Below are positions 40,101 to 48,307 of a stretch of DNA of 64,000 nt, piece by piece. Both the position numbers and the translations under genes were made by a program. Below the pieces are notes generated by a model, which did not search any database, was not told the origin of the DNA, and saw nothing but the letters and a program-made list of their open reading frames with translations. The stretch is from Prevotellaceae bacterium UBA4332. GTDB lineage: Bacteria; Bacteroidota; Bacteroidia; Bacteroidales; Bacteroidaceae. The DNA lies in NCBI GenBank assembly GCA_002394365.1, contig DGTQ01000017.1, positions 92,798 to 156,797 of the forward strand, in the 5' to 3' direction. Each line of letters begins with the position of its first letter. Position 1 is the stretch's first letter.

Positions 40101-40224
40101 CACCTGCAATGAGACAAGTAAACAAGGTATCAACTCGTCAACTAAAATTGCAGGATAACAGTGCAAGGATAACAAAACTTCAATAGTACACAAAATAAAT
40201 TATTTATTTAACTATTAATTACTT

Positions 40225-43128
40225 ATGAAAAGGAGAGTTTTCTTTCTTTTGTTTGCGTTATTGCCCATGATGGCAATGGCTCAGTGGGTTGTCGATGATC
40301 AGGGTGATGTCAGCAAAACGAATAATGATCACGTTTCTTATGAGTACAATAGCGATACGAAGACACTGCGTATCTATGGTACTGGAGAGATGTGGGATGG
40401 TGGAGATGCATCACTGTGGCTTAACCATGCCAGCCAGAGTTATGCCACGACTATCATCATCGAGGAGGGCGTAACCCACATTGGCAATCAAGCCTTTCGC
40501 GGCTTCGTGGCTGTGACGAGCGTGACGATACCGAGCACCGTGACCAGCATTGGCTCTGATGCCTTTTACGCTTGCAAGAATTTGCAGAGCATCAATGTCC
40601 CGAGTTCTGTTAATTCCATTGGTCACTGGGCTTTCGCAAATTGCACTGCTCTGACTTCTTTCACCCTTAAAGGCAACCTCAACTATTGTGGAGAATATGT
40701 CTTTCAGGGATGTAGCAGCTTGAAAACCATAAACATAGCATCAGGCGTTACCAGCATTCCTGCCAAGCTATGTCAGGACATAAATGATCACGGTGGTGGA
40801 CTGCGATACTTAGAGACCGTCAACATAGCAGGCACGGTAGAGAGCATAGGTGACGAGGCTTTCAAGGGTTGCCAGAATCTCAAGACCGTCAATTTCGAGG
40901 GCACGGTATTGCCTACCCTGGGCAGCAACGTGTTTGAGGGTGACGGCAGCGACAGGAAGATATATGTTCCCGGGCACTATTCATATAGAGACGAGAATAC
41001 ATGGAGTAACGATTATAAGAATGCCTTTATAGTTCACGGCTCATGCGGAGATAACGTCACCTTTGAGCTGAATATTGCTAACAAGGTGCTTACCATCTCT
41101 GGCACGGGAGCGATGACTGACTACCTGACAAGCAATAACGTGCCCTGGTATGTGTCTCCCAGTAAGAAATCGCCCATAGAGAGCGTGATAGTGAATGAAG
41201 GCGTCACGCACATCGGTGCTAATGCTTTCAGTAATCTCGACGAGGTGACAAGTGTTTCCCTGCCAAGCACCCTGCTCTCTATCGGCAGCTACGCCTTCAC
41301 CTACTGCCAGAAGCTACCTACCATCACTATTCCTAACAGCGTGACGACAATACGCGATTGGGCTTTTAACAGTTGTGACGGAATGAAAACCATTACCATA
41401 GGCAGTGGCGTAACCAAGATAGGTATTGATGCTTTCAGTGGCTGTACGGCAATGACCGACGTGTATTGTAACGCTGACCCCGCCAACCTTACGTGGGATG
41501 CACCTACGAAACAGAACTTCAAGCTTGACAAGCAAACCCTCTGCCACGTGCCAGTAGGTACGGAGGCTGCATGGGTTGCCAATGCCAACTATAACGTCAT
41601 CAACCTCACCTTCACCAATGACTTTACCCAGAACGTAACAGGCATGGGCACTGAGGCTGAGCCTTACGTGATAATGAATGCAGCAGACTGGAACCGCATG
41701 GTTGGCGAGCAATACTTCACTGCCGACCTGAAGGGTAAGTATTTCAGGCAGGGAGCAAACATAGAGCTGGACAGGGACGTGAAGAATAACATCACCCCCA
41801 TAGAGACCTTTGACGGACACTATGACGGCGCAGGCTACTACTTCAGCGGCATCAACATCGAGTGCCTGAACGAAACAGACTACGCAGCACTGTTCATCAA
41901 CGTGGTTAACAGCAGTTCCATCAAGAACGTGATAATAAAGAGCGGAACATTCAAGAGCTCAACAGAGAGAGATGCCGCACCGCTGGCTATCTACATGCAT
42001 GGCGCATCACGCATAGAGAACTGCCACGTACTCAAGGACGTAACCGTCATTGGCAAGAATGCAAGCGGACTGGTTGACAATATGACTAACTACGACAATT
42101 CATCTACCATAACCGCTTGCAGTAGCCAGGCTACGGTCAACTCCGTATTCTACACCACAGGACTGGTGACATCATTCGGAACAGGCAGCCTTACCGACTG
42201 CCTGTATCTGGGCGGAGACAACCTCCATACAGAAGATACCGAACTCACAAACCACTTCACCAGGGCAGTGACGAAAAGCGAAGATGACGCAAAGCCAGTA
42301 AACTGCTACTACATAAACCCCAACCTGAGCGACACCTATGCCAGCCAAAGACCTAACGCCCTGCATGACAACTCAGGATTCCTGCAGCTGCTCCGTCAGC
42401 GTGACAACTTCCTGGAGCACGCCGCTGGTGGTCTGGATAAGGCTGACTATAACTACGACCTCACCATCAGGGAACGAATACTCTATAAGGACAAATGCTG
42501 GAACACCATAGTGCTGCCATTCGATTTTGACACCACCCTGAGCAGTGACCTCCACAACGGCACCGTGATAAGAGAACTGCAGAGCGCCACCGTGGAGAAC
42601 AAGACGCTCAACCTCACATTCAGCACCGCGCCCGTAACGACCATCAAGGCTGGCGTACCATATATAATAAGGTGGACCTACGAGGTCGGCAGCGCCAACC
42701 ATCTGGCGCATCCACGGTTTGAGAAGCCTGTCATAGACAATACCGACCACAGCTATGACAACGGCGAGACAGGAGACAAGCGCGTGCGCTTCGTGGGCAC
42801 CTACGCCAAGCTGACATTCACCGATGCCAACAAGGCAGGGGTGTATGTGATGGGCAACAGCAACAAGCTGCAACCCGTGAAGAGCGGAGCTAACCTTGCA
42901 GCCTTCTCAGCCTACTTCAAGATAGGCGAGGACGATGCCCCCGCACAGGTAAACAGCATCAACATCAACTTTGGCGAAGACAGCACCACTGGCATCTCTT
43001 CTATTGAAAATGGAATATTGAATATTGAAAACGCTGCTGACGGTTGCTACACCCTCGACGGAAAGAGAATCAATTCTCAATCTTCTAACGGCATATACAT
43101 TAACAACGGAGTAAAGATAGTAAAATAA
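40225..43128 (+). CDS. BspA-like leucine-rich repeat surface protein
   Basis: 967 aa with a signal peptide (MKRRVFFLLFALLPMMAMAQ). At least ten LRR_5/BspA repeats of about 23 residues ('AF.GC..L.SITIPSSV.SIG..AF') fill residues 75-250 and 290-400. A beta-rich middle ('GTEAEPYVIMNAADWNRM', then 'TDYAALFINVVNSSSIKNVIIKSG') resembles GLUG-like repeats. The C-terminus 'GCYTLDGKRINSQSS..NGIYINNGVKIVK' is the sorting-like tail, and the linker before it (SSIENGILNIENAADG) is coded by ATTGAAAATGGAATATTG words. Such proteins bind host or matrix proteins. A small peptide gene follows after 21 nt. Confidence 0.88.
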   Translation: MKRRVFFLLFALLPMMAMAQWVVDDQGDVSKTNNDHVSYEYNSDTKTLRIYGTGEMWDGGDASLWLNHASQSYATTIIIEEGVTHIGNQAFRGFVAVTSVTIPSTVTSIGSDAFYACKNLQSINVPSSVNSIGHWAFANCTALTSFTLKGNLNYCGEYVFQGCSSLKTINIASGVTSIPAKLCQDINDHGGGLRYLETVNIAGTVESIGDEAFKGCQNLKTVNFEGTVLPTLGSNVFEGDGSDRKIYVPGHYSYRDENTWSNDYKNAFIVHGSCGDNVTFELNIANKVLTISGTGAMTDYLTSNNVPWYVSPSKKSPIESVIVNEGVTHIGANAFSNLDEVTSVSLPSTLLSIGSYAFTYCQKLPTITIPNSVTTIRDWAFNSCDGMKTITIGSGVTKIGIDAFSGCTAMTDVYCNADPANLTWDAPTKQNFKLDKQTLCHVPVGTEAAWVANANYNVINLTFTNDFTQNVTGMGTEAEPYVIMNAADWNRMVGEQYFTADLKGKYFRQGANIELDRDVKNNITPIETFDGHYDGAGYYFSGINIECLNETDYAALFINVVNSSSIKNVIIKSGTFKSSTERDAAPLAIYMHGASRIENCHVLKDVTVIGKNASGLVDNMTNYDNSSTITACSSQATVNSVFYTTGLVTSFGTGSLTDCLYLGGDNLHTEDTELTNHFTRAVTKSEDDAKPVNCYYINPNLSDTYASQRPNALHDNSGFLQLLRQRDNFLEHAAGGLDKADYNYDLTIRERILYKDKCWNTIVLPFDFDTTLSSDLHNGTVIRELQSATVENKTLNLTFSTAPVTTIKAGVPYIIRWTYEVGSANHLAHPRFEKPVIDNTDHSYDNGETGDKRVRFVGTYAKLTFTDANKAGVYVMGNSNKLQPVKSGANLAAFSAYFKIGEDDAPAQVNSININFGEDSTTGISSIENGILNIENAADGCYTLDGKRINSQSSNGIYINNGVKIVK

Positions 43129-43149
43129 ACGAAGGATAACCCCAAAACG

Positions 43150-43314
43150 ATGAAAAAAGAATATATAGAGCCGATAGCAAAGGCTGTAGAACTGAAGTTC
43201 ACACAAACACTCCTCACTGGTAGTGACATCACATCAGTCACATCCAATCTTTCCGAAGAAGAACAGATAGGAGTAAGTGAAGAAACTATCGAATCAGAAG
43301 ATTACGGCAGATAA
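43150..43314 (+). CDS. Small peptide, MKxxYxxP family (member C)
   Basis: 54 aa beginning MKKEYIEPIAKAVELKF, with LLTGS at 21-25 and an acidic Ser/Glu-rich tail ending in EDYGR. It starts 21 nt after the BspA-like gene and ends 30 nt before a strong terminator, so it is the last gene of that transcript. It aligns with members A (209-346) and B (9262-9408) at Met1, Lys2, Tyr5, Pro8 and LL-x-(G/D)-S. Short ORFs of this look are widespread next to Prevotella surface proteins to my recollection, but I know of no assigned function. Confidence 0.75.
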   Translation: MKKEYIEPIAKAVELKFTQTLLTGSDITSVTSNLSEEEQIGVSEETIESEDYGR

Positions 43315-43343
43315 AAAGAACATATCAAGAATACACATATAAA

Positions 43344-43384
43344 AGCATCAGCGCCCTGCTCATCATGAGTGGGGCGCTGGTGCT
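43344..43384. terminator. Bidirectional terminator
   Basis: Long hairpin AGCA.CAGCGCCC ... GGGCGCTG.TGCT with an inner CTCAT/ATGAG, between the converging BspA-like/peptide transcript and the sulfite reductase operon; TTTTATAT follows on the minus strand. Confidence 0.9.
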
Positions 43385-43401
43385 TATTACTACTCTTATT
43401 A

Positions 43402-45741
43402 CTACTTCTTCCTTATCACTACCTGCCAGTAGCCGTCGGAGTGCTGGGTCTGGGAGAGTATCTCATGACCTTCGAGCCTTACGGAGCCTGGCACGTTCTC
43501 TATGGGTTTGCCATCGTCGAGCCATATCTCGAGCACCTCGCCGCTCTGCATGGTGGCAAGTTCCAGCTTGGTCTTGACGAAGTTCATGGGGCAGAGCACG
43601 CCGCGGAGGTCCTTGAGCCTATCCCTATCCAACTCCCCTCCAGTCCCCTCGTCTTCCGGGGGGCAGAAACTCTTGGAGAGAGGGGTTGGGGGTGAGTCTG
43701 CGGTCTTCTTAAACTGCAGGCTATCATCCATACCCTGATAGAGTTCTATCACAGCATCGGCAAGGGCATTAGCCTTGGCGTGGTCGTAGCTGCCCAGCCT
43801 GCCCTCTGCTTTAGCTTGGGCTATGAGAGTCTTGAAGCCAGCATCCACGTAGCCAGCATCGATGAAGTGCTCGGTGAAGGCATCGAATACACCTGCCTCT
43901 GACTGAGGGTCGAGCCCTCGAGTGACGAGCAGCATACGAGAGGCATGGAAGATGACCTGGTAGGCATCCTTGTCACGAGCCTCGCTGATGGCATCCTTAT
44001 CCACCTGTATCATGTCAAAGAGCCCTGCCGAGCACTCGGGCTTGCCACGCTTGGTAACGTTGAACACCTCGTCGCTGCCCCAGTCGAAGTAGTAGTTCTT
44101 GTCCTCAGCAAAGAGAGGCACATCCTTGTATTTCGCTATGAGCCCTGTTGCCGCAGCCTTGCCCTCAGGGGAGCGGAGCCAGGTGTTGAATTGGGAATTG
44201 AAGATTGAAGATTGAAAGTTGAAGATTGAAGATTGAAGATTCTTATCATCCCTTTCGACAGAATTATCTTTCAATTTTGAATTTTCTATTTTCAATTTTG
44301 AATCGTATTCCCTCACCAGCTCGACAACGAACTTAGGGACATCATAGGCGCTGATGGTGCCGATGCTCTCGGCAAGGGCTGGCTCATCTACGTAGTTGGC
44401 TCCTATGAACACCTGATAAGCTGGATAGACATGGTCGGTATGCAGCACCTTACCCACAAAGCCGAGGTCGCTCCACAGGGGCTGACCGCAGAGGTTGGGA
44501 CAGCCGCTCACGTTGATGCGTGCTCCCTGAAGCACGTTGAGGTCTAAGCCGCTCTGCTCCAGTGCCTTGATGATGGCGGTGGTGAGTCCCTTGGAGAGGC
44601 AGATGCCCAGTCGGCAGGTGTCGGCTCCAGTACATGACACTATGTCATTGATGACGGCAGGCTTATCTACGTTCTCTGGCACATACCTCTTTATATATGT
44701 ATGCAGTTCATCCACAGCTTCGGCAGGAATGTTCCTCAGTCGAATGTTCTGCCTGGTGGTGAAGCGCAGGGTGTCGTCGCCATACTTAGCCACGAACCTT
44801 ACGAGTGCCTTGAGTGCCTCAACCTTCTCCTCGTCGTCAAGACGGATATTGCCAAGCGTGATGGGGACAACGACACTAACGGGAACCTTTGAACTATTTA
44901 ACTGTGAATTGTGAACTGTGAATTGTGAATTGCCCTCGGCCTTCTCCTTCTCAAAATACTCGTCAATGAGGCGGAAGGTCTCTTCCTTGCCCAGCTTATA
45001 GAATATGAAGCGTATGCGAGCCTTGTACTTATCCTTGCGGTTGCCGTGGGCAATGAAAAACTTCTTCATAGCCTTGACAAGGGCGTAGAGGTCTTCGGCA
45101 GGCAGGAAGTCGCGCCACAGCCAGCCTACGGAGGGCTTGCTGCCTGCACCACCGCCTATATACACCTTGAAACCGCGCTTGCCGTCCCTTAGCTGAGCCA
45201 CCAGTCCTATGTCGTTGATGCCTGCATAGTCTATGTGATTCTCATTGCTGGAGAAGGCTATCTTCATCTTGCGAGGCATGAGGTAAGAGTCGGGCTCGGG
45301 CACTACGGCATCGGCAAGAGCCTGGGCATAGGGGGTGGTATCAAACACCTCGCTCTCGTCTATGCCTGAAAACTCGCTCACGATGATATTGCGCACGGTG
45401 TTGCCACCACCGCCCTTGGTAGATAGTCCTGCCTCCTGCAACTGCCTCAGCACCTTCTCCATCCTGTCAAGCTGCAGATTGAGTATCTGCACCTCGGCAC
45501 GCGTGGTTATGTGGAGCAAGTCAGAGCCGTTCTCTCGGGCTATGTCTATAACCCTAAGTAGCTGCTCTGGCTTCATCACGCCGCCAGTGGCACGTATGCG
45601 AGCCATATACACCTCGCTCTTGCGCTGTTCATACACTCCCATCGGCACACGGAAAGCCTTAAACTCCGTGGGGCTGACGGTCTGCGCCCTATATCCATTT
45701 GCCAATCTGGCAAACTTGTCTATGTCTTGTGAAATATCCAT
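43402..45741 (-). CDS. Sulfite reductase (siroheme, 4Fe-4S) fused to a TusA domain
   Basis: 779 aa. Residues 1-500 are nitrite/sulfite reductase: 'LLRVIDIARENGSDLLHITTRAEVQI', 'GGGGNTVRNI', and the cluster cysteines 'SCTGADTCRLGIC' and 'NVSGCPNLCGQP'. A short helical domain follows (KYKDVPLFAEDKNYYFDWG to YDHAKANALADAVIELYQG). The last 75 residues are a TusA/SirA domain ('DLRGVLCPMNFVKTKLELATM', with the Cys-Pro motif), a sulfur-transfer protein. It reduces sulfite to sulfide and may pass sulfur on through TusA. Three inserts made of dispersed repeats interrupt it. Last gene of the pst/cys operon. Confidence 0.92.
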   Translation of the reverse strand: MDISQDIDKFARLANGYRAQTVSPTEFKAFRVPMGVYEQRKSEVYMARIRATGGVMKPEQLLRVIDIARENGSDLLHITTRAEVQILNLQLDRMEKVLRQLQEAGLSTKGGGGNTVRNIIVSEFSGIDESEVFDTTPYAQALADAVVPEPDSYLMPRKMKIAFSSNENHIDYAGINDIGLVAQLRDGKRGFKVYIGGGAGSKPSVGWLWRDFLPAEDLYALVKAMKKFFIAHGNRKDKYKARIRFIFYKLGKEETFRLIDEYFEKEKAEGNSQFTVHNSQLNSSKVPVSVVVPITLGNIRLDDEEKVEALKALVRFVAKYGDDTLRFTTRQNIRLRNIPAEAVDELHTYIKRYVPENVDKPAVINDIVSCTGADTCRLGICLSKGLTTAIIKALEQSGLDLNVLQGARINVSGCPNLCGQPLWSDLGFVGKVLHTDHVYPAYQVFIGANYVDEPALAESIGTISAYDVPKFVVELVREYDSKLKIENSKLKDNSVERDDKNLQSSIFNFQSSIFNSQFNTWLRSPEGKAAATGLIAKYKDVPLFAEDKNYYFDWGSDEVFNVTKRGKPECSAGLFDMIQVDKDAISEARDKDAYQVIFHASRMLLVTRGLDPQSEAGVFDAFTEHFIDAGYVDAGFKTLIAQAKAEGRLGSYDHAKANALADAVIELYQGMDDSLQFKKTADSPPTPLSKSFCPPEDEGTGGELDRDRLKDLRGVLCPMNFVKTKLELATMQSGEVLEIWLDDGKPIENVPGSVRLEGHEILSQTQHSDGYWQVVIRKK
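43629..43700 (-). repeat. GC-rich repeat between the helical and TusA domains
   Basis: Encodes DSPPTPLSKSFCPPEDEGTG; the DNA resembles GC-rich palindromes such as 39830-39870 (GGGGCAGAAAC-type core). Confidence 0.75.
44188..44304 (-). repeat. Dispersed repeats inside the sulfite reductase gene
   Basis: Left arm of GATTGAAGATTGAAAG words and right arm of TTTCAATTTTGAATTTTC words, inverted to each other around a 30-nt centre; translated as a Ser/Asn/Lys-rich linker of about 40 residues. Confidence 0.88.
44893..44932 (-). repeat. AACTGTGAATTGTGAA repeat inside the sulfite reductase gene
   Basis: Read as NSQFTVHNSQLN in a loop between the two reductase halves. Confidence 0.88.
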
Positions 45742-45951
45742 TGCTTATTGCGAATTGAAAATTAGTCGTTTAGGGGGTTAGTCGTTTGGTCGTTTAGGGG
45801 GTAAACCGTAAACTGGACTCCGAGCTCTGCTCGCCTGAGCACCTACTGGAGCGCAAGAAACTGTAAACCGTAAACTGTAAACTGTAAACCGTAAACTGTA
45901 AACTGTAAACCGTAAATTGTGAACTGTAAACCGTAAATTGTGAACTGTAAA
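45742..45951. repeat. Dispersed repeats between cysH and the sulfite reductase gene
   Basis: GTCGTTTAGGGGGTTAG words, the inverted copy of the 35834-35960 string (GGACTCCGAGCTCTGCTCGC, TGAGCACCTACTGGAGCG), then about nine AACCGTAAACTGTAAAC or AATTGTGAACTGTAAAC words. Confidence 0.9.
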
Positions 45952-46695
45952 CTATTTATGCAGTCCGCACTCCTTATGCTCAGGAGCCTCCCACCACCAT
46001 CTGCCAGCGCGGACGTCCTCACCTGGCTCTATGGCACGCGTACAGGGCTGGCAACCTATTGAGGGGAACCCTTGGTCGTGGAGTTTGTTATAGGGCACCT
46101 TGTTTGCCCTCACGTATTGCCACACGTCTTCCTCGCTCCATGCGTGGAGGGGGTTGACCTTTATGAGTTTGTTGTTCTCATCCCACTCCACCGCCTGCAC
46201 GCCCTTGCGCGTAACAGCCTGTGAAGCCCTGAGTCCGCATATCCACACATCGACTGTAGAGAGGGCACGACGGAGAGGTTCGAGTTTGCGGCAGTGGCAG
46301 CAAGCCCTGCGCAGTTCCACCGACTGGTAGAAGGCATTTACCCCATGCTCCCTCACGTATGCCTCCACTCCCGCATGGTTGGGCGAATAGACCTCTATAT
46401 TGATGTCATACTTGTCGTTGGTGCGGTCTATGAGGTTGTAGCACTCGGGAAAAAGTCTGCCCGTGTCTATGGTGAACACCCTCATGCCTGCCGTGCCCTC
46501 GGGCAGTGTCTGCCGTGCCACCTTTGCCATCATGGCGGTGAGCACCTGGTCTTCCACCCCCAGACTGGAGGCAAGGGCTATCCTGCTGCCATACTCGGGC
46601 AGAAACCATGCAAGCACCTCCTCGGGCGTACTGCCCTTAAAGCGGTTGTTAAGTGATTCTATATCAACATTAACGTTAACGGGAACTTTAACCAT
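45952..46695 (-). CDS. cysH: Adenylyl-sulfate (APS) reductase
   Basis: 247 aa. PAPS/APS-reductase fold with 'LASSLGVEDQVLTAMM', 'VFTIDTGRLFPE', and the iron-sulfur cysteines 'RRACCHCRKLEPLRRAL' and 'GCQPCTRAIEPGEDVRAGRWWWEAPEHKECGLH', the Cys-Cys...Cys-x2-Cys pattern of APS-type enzymes with a 4Fe-4S cluster. It reduces APS to sulfite and AMP using thioredoxin. Having CysD and CysN but no APS kinase nearby agrees with direct APS reduction. The N-terminal Val/Asn-rich 'VPVNVNVDIES' is coded by a short repeat. Confidence 0.95.
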   Translation of the reverse strand: MVKVPVNVNVDIESLNNRFKGSTPEEVLAWFLPEYGSRIALASSLGVEDQVLTAMMAKVARQTLPEGTAGMRVFTIDTGRLFPECYNLIDRTNDKYDINIEVYSPNHAGVEAYVREHGVNAFYQSVELRRACCHCRKLEPLRRALSTVDVWICGLRASQAVTRKGVQAVEWDENNKLIKVNPLHAWSEEDVWQYVRANKVPYNKLHDQGFPSIGCQPCTRAIEPGEDVRAGRWWWEAPEHKECGLHK

Positions 46696-46868
46696 AACTT
46701 TTGTTTTTTAGGTGTCAGGTCTTGAGGTCGCTACGCTTTCAGGTTTTGAGGGGAATGAGAAGGAGTGAGAGGGAGTTCTATCTACTTCTAACTCCTTAAT
46801 CCTTATAACACCTCACAACCTTATAACCTTATAACCTTATGACCTTATAACCTTACATGAACTATGAA
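46696..46868. repeat. Dispersed repeats between cysN and cysH
   Basis: GGTCGCTACGCTTTCAGG word, GGAGTGAGAGGGAGTT word and ACCTTATAACCTTATAACC words; near copies at 49258-49380 and 51175-51295. Confidence 0.9.
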
Positions 46869-48137
46869 CTATCCAACTATCATCCCTGCCCCAACGGTCT
46901 CGTTGGTGCCTTCATCTATGAATATGAGTGAACCCAGCGTGCGGTTGCGTTCGTAAAGGTCGTAGGCAAGTGGCTTGGAGACCTTGAGTGTCAGGCGCGC
47001 TATATCATTCATGTCCACCTTTTTGTCCTCATAGTTGTTCTCCAGGGTGTTGATGTTTACCTTGTAGTCTATGCTGGTGACGATGCCCTGCAGTTCGTCG
47101 GTGGTGTGGCGGATGATGTATTTCTGCCTCAACTGCAGGGGGCGGTGGTTGAGCCAGCAGACGAGCACCTCCACCTGTTGCCCCGTGAGCGGCAACTCTG
47201 CGCTCTTCACTATCTGCGAACCGCGACTTACGTCAACATCGTCCTCTAAGGAGAGGCTGACGCTCTGAGGCGCACGAGCCTCCTGTATCTCCTTTGTGCC
47301 CTCATCTATGCGGCTAATCCTTGACTTTGTGTATGACGGGAGTATGGTTACCTCGTCACCCACCTTCACGGTGCCTGATGCTATCCTGCCAGCATAGGCG
47401 CGGTAGTCGGGCAGTTCTGCCGTCTGGGGGCGCACCACATACTGCACTGGGAAGCGGAAAGGTTGATTCTCCAGCCCCTCCTTGAGGGGTATCTGCTCGA
47501 GCAGGTGGAGCAAGGTCTCGCCCTTGTACCATGGAGTGTGCTCCGAGGGGTTCACCACATTATCGCCCTTGAGGGCTGAGATGGGTATGAAATACACCTT
47601 CTTCAGATGCAGTAATTCCGCTATGTGGCGGTATTCCTCCCTTATCCTGTCATACACCTCCTCGGAGAAGTCCACAAGGTCCATCTTGTTGATAGCCACC
47701 ACCACGTAGTCTATCCTCAGCAGCGAGGCTATGTAGGAGTGGCGCTTGGTCTGCTCTATTATGCCGTTGCGTGCATCCACCAGAATTATGGCTGCATCGG
47801 CAGTGGAGGCACCTGTCACCATGTTGCGCGTATATTCTATGTGTCCTGGAGTGTCGGCTATTATAAACTTGCGCTTGGGAGTGGCAAAGTAACGGTAGGC
47901 TACATCGATGGTGATGCCCTGTTCGCGCTCGGCACGCAGTCCGTCGGTAAGCAGTGCGAGGTTAAGCTCCGCATTGCCCAGACGCTCCGAAGCCGACTCC
48001 ACATCCTCCAGCTGGTCTTCAAAAATAGACTTTGAATCATAGAGCAGTCTGCCTATGAGTGTTGACTTTCCGTCATCTACGCTTCCCGCCGTGGTGAAGC
48101 GCAGTAATTCCATATCTAAATATCCTCGTGTGGTCAT
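46869..48137 (-). CDS. cysN: Sulfate adenylyltransferase subunit 1 (GTPase)
   Basis: 422 aa. P-loop 'GSVDDGKST', 'GITIDVAYRYF', 'DTPGH', 'NKMD' and EF-Tu-like domains 2-3 are present. With CysD it makes APS from sulfate and ATP, driven by GTP hydrolysis. No fused CysC kinase, as expected for an APS-reductase pathway. Either the first Met or the one eight codons on (MELLRFTTAGS) may start the protein; AGGA lies before the second. It follows cysD through 170 nt of repeats and precedes cysH. Confidence 0.96.
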   Translation of the reverse strand: MTTRGYLDMELLRFTTAGSVDDGKSTLIGRLLYDSKSIFEDQLEDVESASERLGNAELNLALLTDGLRAEREQGITIDVAYRYFATPKRKFIIADTPGHIEYTRNMVTGASTADAAIILVDARNGIIEQTKRHSYIASLLRIDYVVVAINKMDLVDFSEEVYDRIREEYRHIAELLHLKKVYFIPISALKGDNVVNPSEHTPWYKGETLLHLLEQIPLKEGLENQPFRFPVQYVVRPQTAELPDYRAYAGRIASGTVKVGDEVTILPSYTKSRISRIDEGTKEIQEARAPQSVSLSLEDDVDVSRGSQIVKSAELPLTGQQVEVLVCWLNHRPLQLRQKYIIRHTTDELQGIVTSIDYKVNINTLENNYEDKKVDMNDIARLTLKVSKPLAYDLYERNRTLGSLIFIDEGTNETVGAGMIVG

Positions 48138-48307
48138 AAGTTGAAAATTGGTCGTTTAGGGGGTTAGTCGTTTGGTCGTTTGGTCGTTTAGTCGTTTAGT
48201 CGTTTGGTCGTTTAGGGGGTAAACTGTAAACCGTAAACTGTAAACCGTAAACTGTAAACTGTAAACCGTAAACTGTAAACTGTAAACTGTGAACTATGAA
48301 CTGTGAA
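48138..48307. repeat. Dispersed repeats between cysD and cysN
   Basis: At least six GTCGTTTGGTCGTTTAG words, then about eight AACCGTAAACTGTAAAC words. Confidence 0.9.

Larger units (their letters stand above)
38379..40224. other. 1.8-kb gene-free region packed with repeats and promoter-like elements
   Basis: I find no gene here. From left to right: TATACTATATACT words, a GC-rich palindrome, promoter P4, a 21-bp array, a repeat pair built on CCCAGT(A/G)TTTATGCGC, a second 21-bp array, an orphan sulfur-type element, a G9 tract, and the -7 box of the BspA-like gene. Open frames at 39143-39331 (minus) and 39647-39979 (plus) only translate these repeats. Confidence 0.75.

Noticed and set aside
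40225..43128. BspA-like gene considered as part of the sulfur operon
   Set aside because: It lies on the opposite strand and is separated from the sulfite reductase gene by a strong bidirectional terminator; the orphan element P5 points away from it.
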